Part shown: one piece after another, positions 6,365 to 10,441 of the stretch | Layout of the letters: the number at the start of each line of letters is the position of its first letter | How positions within the stretch are numbered: the stretch's first letter is position 1 | Assembly (NCBI GenBank): GCA_033809415.1 | Contig: JAPXLT010000165.1 | Coordinates: 1 to 10,441, forward strand | Length of the DNA: 10,441 bases | Reading direction: 5' to 3' | From: JAQVUB01 sp033809415 | GTDB taxonomy: Bacteria > Verrucomicrobiota > Lentisphaeria > Oligosphaerales > Oligosphaeraceae | Notes under the pieces: model-generated | Databases searched by the model: none | Told to the model about the DNA's origin: nothing | Seen by the model: only the letters and a program-made list of their open reading frames with translations | Position numbers and translations under genes: made by a program

Positions 6365-6390
6365 TCTGATTTTTTCAAACATCATACAAT
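6360..6390 (+). promoter_or_regulatory. Possible promoter before the glycosidase gene
   Basis: TTGACT (6360-6365) and TACAAT (6385-6390) resemble -35 and -10 elements, but the 19-nt spacing is long and the start point would fall close to the Shine-Dalgarno. The -35 overlaps the right copy of the duplicated GAATTGAC at the element border. The gene could instead be read from the upstream promoter. Confidence 0.25.
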
Positions 6391-6409
6391 AACGTCAAGG
6401 ATTCCCAAA

Positions 6410-9400
6410 ATGAAGAAAATTCTGTCTACCTGTGTGTTTGTCATTACCTTGCATTGTCTGGCAAATGCCGGGGTCTTGAAAATCCCCTTCAGGGCCGGGG
6501 ATCAGCCTCAAATTGACGGGCATCTGAACGATTCCTGCTGGGAGCAGATTCCCTGGGAGAGTTCCTTTTACATGCTGGGGACGCAGAAGCCCCCTCAAGT
6601 CCAGACCAAATACAAGATTTTTCATGACGGCGCCTTTCTCTATCTCGGGGTGGAATTGGAAGAACCCCTGATGGGCAACCTTCGCCAAAAGAAATATTCC
6701 AGGGGATCGACCTTGGTTTGGACGAATGACTCCCTGGAAATTAATTTTGTACCGGATAAAAAACTCCTTCATTTTTATAAAATCATCGTCGATGTCAATG
6801 GCACTTTCATTGATATGAAAGCGGTCGACGACAATACCAACACGGAAAAATATCTGTTCTACCAGGAATGGAACAGCGCCGCCCAAATCAAAGTGCGCCG
6901 CGGCGACAAACATTGGTTCATCGAGGCCGCATTCCCGTTCGGCGCAATGGACTATACCGAGGCAAACGATTCGGAATGGCGCTTTAATCTGGGAAGAAAC
7001 CGCAATACGGTCAAGCCGGCGGAACTGTCCGCATCCTCACCCATAGCGATAATAAGCCATGTGGTGCCAAAAGCCTTCCGCAAGGCGGAAATCGAGGGAT
7101 TCAAGCCGGACCGTTTCCTGATCGATCTCGAGGAATTCAAAACCAACCTGACCCGAAACCAGGAAGGAAAGTTCGAATATAAAATTTCAACCGTCCTGCA
7201 CAATCACAGCGGTTCATTTAAAATTTTCAATTTGAAGGCGTGGATGGAGGCGGAGGAGACGGGCAGGATTTTTGACAAGACGGCCGTGCTGACTCTTCCC
7301 AAGGGGGAGTACAAGCAATATGAAGTTGTTCTCCATCCGGAGGCACCCGGCAAATATTTTCTCGAATATGAATTGTATGCCAATGCATCGCGTCCCTTCC
7401 TGCTGAAAAAGTTAAGCAAGGAAATCACTGCTGAATACCTCCCCCTCAAGATCAAACTTCTCAGACCATGCTACCGGAACAACATCTACGCAACCATGCC
7501 GGATAAAACGATCGAAGCGGACCTGGAACTGACCGAATACACCGGGCTGCCCCTGACGGTTACGCTGACCGGAGCGGACGGCGTTGTCGAAAAAACGGTT
7601 TTTGAAAAGGCATCGAATGTCAACAAGGTGACCTATGATGGAGAGAAGCTTGCCGAGGGCACCTACATTCTGAAAGTTTCCGGCGGAACAAAGGAAAATC
7701 CGGTTGTTCGGGAAGTTCGGATCCGAAAGCTCCCCTACCGCAAGGATGAAGTCTGGTTCGATCAGGCTGGCATCACCCATATTGACGGAAAGCGCTTTAT
7801 GCCTTTTGGCTGGTACGACACCCAGCCCAAGGAACCCAAGCCGTGGCTCAATTCCATTCTCTTGCTGACCCCTTATGCTAACTTGCAAGATGCCCGGCAC
7901 GACCATGAAACCTATGCCGCCAAAGGGCAATACCTGATGGCATTCCCATTCCAGGAATTGCCGGGGAAACCCTGGCAGCCAAAAGTCATTTTTAAGGATC
8001 CTGACACCAGGAGGAAGGGTTTGACTGCGGAACAGCGCGAGAAAATCATCGAATACATCACCGGCATACGGGATGTCGACGGCATACTGGGGTACTACAT
8101 GGCCGATGAACCGGAATGCCGGGACAACAACCCCCTGTGGTATGAAGAAGCCTACGCATTGATCAGCGAGCTGGACCCCTACCATCCCTGCATCATGCTG
8201 AATTGGGGTCCCGACGGAATAAAAAAGTATTACACCGGCTGTGATGTCCTTCTTCCCGACTGCTACCCTCAATACTTTGAAGATGGCTCAACCGGTCACC
8301 CGCGCTGGTGTTCTTCGGAATGGGCACAGACCGCATCGGCCTTGCGCCCGGCTTGGCAAATGCCCCTGATGAATTCCTGGCCGGCCTATTCCAGAGACGG
8401 CAAAGTAAAAGGTGTCCCGCCGGACTACTTTGACCAGCGCAGCCAGTTTTTCCAGGCGATCATTCACAATGTCAAGGGATTCAACATGTTCAGCTATCCG
8501 CGGTCCCCTTGGTTTTCATCGCTGATCTTCGGACCGGATGCCATTGGCGAAACCCTGTATCGTCTGCGGGATTACTTTCTGCCGACGACCGTAAAGGATG
8601 CTCTTGAAGTGATCTGCGAACCCGCAGTGCCTCAGTTCCAGGCCGGCTTGAAAATGGAGGACGGGAAAATCAGCCTGACAGCTGTCAACACCTCCACCAA
8701 GCCCCTCACCGTCACCTTTAAACTCAAAGTCAATGTCGGCAAGCAGCTTTTTGTGGCAGGCGAAAACCGGAGTGTCAACCTGGCCGGAAACTCGTTTACT
8801 GATACCTTCGCCGCTAAGGAAACCCATATCTACCTCAACAATGAAAAAGATGCCAATTCCGTACCGTCGGTAACCGGGACCGTGCGCCAGATTGAAGAAC
8901 ACCGGCGCAGCCGGAGGAAGCCCGGCAATCTCATCGCCCTCGGCGAGATGAAGGAAGCCGACTATCTGGAATACAACGACGGCAAGATTCCGCCCGGCGT
9001 ACCGAAGTTGACGGCCTCCAGCGATGCGCGGTATTATATCACGCAGAAAATTGGTTCCTTGTATTTTCTGGTTGACGGGATATCCGATCCGCTAGGGGTC
9101 GAGATGTCCTGGTCTCCGAAAACTGAAGACAGCAGCCCATGGCTCGATATCGTCCTGCCGCAACCCGCCCCCGTCAAGCAGGTCAAACTGTACACTCCGG
9201 ATGGCAACTTGATTGCCGGCAGAATCCTGGCCGGCGAGCAAACCTGCGAGTTCACCGACAATACGGACAATGTAATTACCGTGGCTCTGGATGGAACGGT
9301 CATCGAGTCATTCAAGCTTGAAATCATCCGGCAAAAGGACAGAAAGCCCTGGACCGGAGGCATCAGCAACCGGCTGTTGACGGAAGTCGAGGCCTACTGA
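6410..9400 (+). CDS. Secreted multidomain glycosidase-like protein (CBM9-like, TIM-barrel-like, discoidin-like)
   Basis: A 996-residue exported protein, probably acting on a polysaccharide. A signal peptide (about 1-20, cleaved after ANA) leads to a CBM9-like sandwich (about 22-215: IDGHLNDSCWEQ, YLGVELEEP, WTNDSLEINFVPD). A beta-rich linker domain (about 230-440) follows. From about 445, FDQAGITHIDGKRFMPFGWY opens a TIM-barrel-like domain with GYYMADEPE (561-569), where E567 is a likely acid/base in glycosidases of this kind, and VKGFNMFSY near its end. A beta-sandwich (about 735-815) and a C-terminal discoidin/CBM32-like domain ending NRLLTEVEAY (about 850-996) complete it. ATG 6410 has CAAGGA 8 nt upstream. 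I cannot assign a GH family, and no clear second catalytic Glu is seen at the strand around MNSWPAY, so the activity is unproven. It is followed after 41 nt by a small secreted protein. Confidence 0.8.
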   Translation: MKKILSTCVFVITLHCLANAGVLKIPFRAGDQPQIDGHLNDSCWEQIPWESSFYMLGTQKPPQVQTKYKIFHDGAFLYLGVELEEPLMGNLRQKKYSRGSTLVWTNDSLEINFVPDKKLLHFYKIIVDVNGTFIDMKAVDDNTNTEKYLFYQEWNSAAQIKVRRGDKHWFIEAAFPFGAMDYTEANDSEWRFNLGRNRNTVKPAELSASSPIAIISHVVPKAFRKAEIEGFKPDRFLIDLEEFKTNLTRNQEGKFEYKISTVLHNHSGSFKIFNLKAWMEAEETGRIFDKTAVLTLPKGEYKQYEVVLHPEAPGKYFLEYELYANASRPFLLKKLSKEITAEYLPLKIKLLRPCYRNNIYATMPDKTIEADLELTEYTGLPLTVTLTGADGVVEKTVFEKASNVNKVTYDGEKLAEGTYILKVSGGTKENPVVREVRIRKLPYRKDEVWFDQAGITHIDGKRFMPFGWYDTQPKEPKPWLNSILLLTPYANLQDARHDHETYAAKGQYLMAFPFQELPGKPWQPKVIFKDPDTRRKGLTAEQREKIIEYITGIRDVDGILGYYMADEPECRDNNPLWYEEAYALISELDPYHPCIMLNWGPDGIKKYYTGCDVLLPDCYPQYFEDGSTGHPRWCSSEWAQTASALRPAWQMPLMNSWPAYSRDGKVKGVPPDYFDQRSQFFQAIIHNVKGFNMFSYPRSPWFSSLIFGPDAIGETLYRLRDYFLPTTVKDALEVICEPAVPQFQAGLKMEDGKISLTAVNTSTKPLTVTFKLKVNVGKQLFVAGENRSVNLAGNSFTDTFAAKETHIYLNNEKDANSVPSVTGTVRQIEEHRRSRRKPGNLIALGEMKEADYLEYNDGKIPPGVPKLTASSDARYYITQKIGSLYFLVDGISDPLGVEMSWSPKTEDSSPWLDIVLPQPAPVKQVKLYTPDGNLIAGRILAGEQTCEFTDNTDNVITVALDGTVIESFKLEIIRQKDRKPWTGGISNRLLTEVEAY

Positions 9401-9441
9401 ACAACAAAGTTTTCCCTGAAGTTCACCGATGGAGAAAATAA

Positions 9442-9933
9442 ATGATGAAGATGGTTGTTTCACTGTCTCGCGCTCTTCTTTTGTCTGTGATTTTGATCCA
9501 GAACCTCTGCGCTGAAGAAGACTCTCCAAAACCGTTTTTGGTTGAGACTGATCTGCCTCGGGCTTCGGTGTTTCCTGTCGGTGCGGAAATCTCGTTTAAA
9601 ATCCTGCTCTGCTTTCCTGACACGTATTCCTACCAAGGTTCGAGTATATACGCATACCTGTTCAATCTGCCTGGGAATTTTGTGGATGTCACCGGCAAGG
9701 AAATCAATACAGATTACTACGGAAAAAAATGGGCTGCCGTCCGGATCAAGCCGATGGTCTGGCTGCCAGCCGCCCAAAGAAAATTGAGGGAGCATACTGG
9801 TTCTTTCTCAACCCAAGGCTGGCCGCCAGGCGATTACTGTCTTACCCTGTCCGGCTTCTTTCAAGGCAGTAACCGGGAAGATAAACTCCCCGACAAATAT
9901 GTTTCCACCAGCATCCTGTTTTCCCTGGAATGA
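9442..9933 (+). CDS. Small secreted protein of unknown function
   Basis: A 163-residue protein with a signal peptide (about 1-24, MMKMVVSLSRALLLSVILIQ... ending LCA) and a mature part that looks all-beta. It has a FPVGAEISFKILLCFPD strand, a central YGKKWAAVRIKP segment and GWPPGDYCLTLSGFF near the end, consistent with one Ig-like or similar sandwich domain. I do not recognise a family. GGAG at 9431-9434 is 7 nt before the ATG; ATG 9445 is an alternative start. It lies 41 nt after the glycosidase stop, almost certainly co-transcribed, so it may be an accessory binding or exported partner. The function is unknown. Confidence 0.75.
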   Translation: MMKMVVSLSRALLLSVILIQNLCAEEDSPKPFLVETDLPRASVFPVGAEISFKILLCFPDTYSYQGSSIYAYLFNLPGNFVDVTGKEINTDYYGKKWAAVRIKPMVWLPAAQRKLREHTGSFSTQGWPPGDYCLTLSGFFQGSNREDKLPDKYVSTSILFSLE

Positions 9934-9957
9934 CTTGATAGGGTGCAGGGGAATGGG

Positions 9958-9990
9958 GTGCGGGGTGCGAAGTGCGAAGTGCGGGGTGCG
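9958..9990 (+). repeat. Five-unit GTGCG heptamer array
   Basis: GTGCG starts at 9958, 9965, 9972, 9979 and 9986, exactly 7 bp apart, with variable dinucleotides (GG, AA, AA, GG, TT). It matches the four-unit array at 6156-6181, including the following conserved 19-bp segment (9986-10004, equal to 6177-6195). It lies 24 nt after the small secreted protein's stop. Confidence 0.75.
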
Positions 9991-10016
9991 TTGGGAACGG
10001 GTACAGGGGCGCAGGG

Positions 10017-10046
10017 TTAAAAAGTAGCGCAACCGTCCCGGTTGTG
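10017..10046 (+). repeat. Copy 2 of 30-bp hairpin repeat
   Basis: Identical over 30 bp to 6211-6240, with the CAACCG/CGGTTG stem at 10030-10044. The module order is the same as in the first copy: heptamers, GAACGGGTAC segment, hairpin, then TGTCC-type units. No terminal inverted repeats like those of the first element are visible around this copy. Confidence 0.75.
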
Positions 10047-10075
10047 AAGTGCAGGGGGCAGGAGGACATTTTTCA

Positions 10076-10246
10076 TGGACACGGACAAGAATGGACATCA
10101 TGGACGGAATGGACACGATGGACTTTCCGTTTGATGGACGAATGGACAGGTTCAAGGACGTCACCTGCTGTACGTGTCCATTCTGTCCATAAAGACGTAT
10201 CCATTTGTGTCCATGATGTCCATTGTGTCCATCGTGTCCCTGTCCA
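10076..10246. repeat. Opposed 9-bp TGGAC / GTCCA tandem arrays forming a large inverted repeat
   Basis: On the left, TGGAC starts at 10076, 10092, 10101, 10110, 10119, 10135 and 10143, four of them exactly 9 bp apart. On the right, GTCCA starts at 10176, 10185, 10209, 10218, 10227 and 10242, with a GTCCC at 10236, again mostly 9 bp apart. The arms are reverse complements in character and could fold into a long imperfect stem around about 10160. Whether this acts as a bidirectional terminator is not shown. Confidence 0.65.
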
Positions 10247-10305
10247 TTAAATAGACCGCATCCAAAAAGGATTCCGTGCATATTCTATCCGTCGGTTTCC
10301 AGAAT

Positions 10306-10333
10306 TAGGAATTATAGGATTTTGTAGGATTTT
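10306..10333 (+). repeat. Three TAGGAWTT(W) units with 9-10-bp period
   Basis: TAGGAATTA at 10306, TAGGATTTT at 10315 and TAGGATTTT at 10325 form a short AT-rich tandem. It is non-coding and sits outside the other repeat modules. Its role is unknown. Confidence 0.45.
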
Positions 10334-10441
10334 CTATGTTTCTGCATGACTTCTTATGATTTTTCTTGAAATTCCGCTTTTCCGGCACTATGTTTTCGCC
10401 GTGGTTCAGAAATCATCCAGCCCCACCCACCCAGGGGGCAA

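Larger units (their letters stand above)
6084..6409. other. Intergenic region mostly occupied by an inserted repeat element
   Basis: This stretch contains no supported gene. Of 326 nt, 244 belong to the inverted-repeat-bounded element at 6113-6356 and 8 to its duplicated border. Removing the element and one border copy would leave a 74-nt spacer between pseudopilin and glycosidase, suggesting the genes were once closer together. Overlapping ORFs here are translations of the GTGCG heptamers. Confidence 0.6.
9934..10441. other. Repeat-rich intergenic tail, no gene supported
   Basis: This 508-nt end region holds GTGCG heptamers, the second hairpin repeat copy, opposed TGGAC/GTCCA arrays and three TAGGA units. 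The ORFs that cross it on either strand (for example a His/Gly-rich one on the minus strand) are translations of these repeats. From about 10334 to the end I see no motif I can support. Confidence 0.6.

Noticed and set aside
7412..8272. Minus-strand ORF (286 codons) inside the glycosidase-like gene
   Set aside because: It lies wholly within a gene with signal peptide and domain motifs, and its translation has no recognisable features.
9958..10246. CRISPR-like array
   Set aside because: The repeats are 5-9 bp with 2-4-bp variable parts, not 24-40-bp repeats with unique spacers, and there are no cas genes.
9808..10281. Minus-strand ORF rich in Gly-His (157 codons) and its relatives
   Set aside because: The GHDGHNGHHGH part is the TGTCCA array read in frame and the rest runs antisense into the small secreted gene.

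Overview
The window most resembles a PVC-superphylum bacterium, probably Lentisphaerota or a close relative. The reasons are indirect: two MshEN-type GspE/PilB ATPases in tandem, a single pseudopilin with the [21 protein letters not shown]-type N-terminus and an RHDG...N...ADSHV end, a secreted glycosidase-like protein with CBM9-like and discoidin-like modules, and many intergenic short-period repeats. No rRNA or housekeeping marker is present, so this placement is an inference.

Layout. Positions 1-245 hold a small GC-rich hairpin cluster and a weak terminator for the minus-strand operon. Positions 246-3749 (minus strand) encode two paralogous type II secretion / type IV pilus assembly ATPases, transcribed away from the rest of the window. 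Positions 3750-4272 are a divergent intergenic region with a probable promoter for the ATPases, tandem CACGGAAAG-type repeats, a large imperfect inverted repeat, and a good promoter plus palindromic operator for the plus-strand genes. Positions 4273-9933 (plus strand) hold a LacI-family regulator, a pseudopilin overlapping it by 4 nt, a 996-residue secreted glycosidase-like protein, and a small secreted protein. Positions 9934-10441 are repeats with no gene that I can support.

How it may work. The plus-strand genes read as a small carbohydrate-use locus: a sugar-sensing repressor that may bind its own promoter, a translationally coupled pseudopilin, then a secreted enzyme-like protein and a small secreted partner. 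The divergent ATPases could power a pseudopilus or secretion machine, but no GspF/PilC, GspD/PilQ or prepilin peptidase gene is visible here, so this link is an inference.

The strongest structural finding is a 244-bp non-coding element (6113-6356) between the pseudopilin and the glycosidase. It has near-perfect 23-bp terminal inverted repeats, an 8-bp direct duplication at its borders (GAATTGAC), and mirror-image 4-unit heptamer arrays. Its internal module recurs at 9958-10046, and its end sequence recurs at 3961, so the window appears to carry a family of mobile or structured non-coding repeats.
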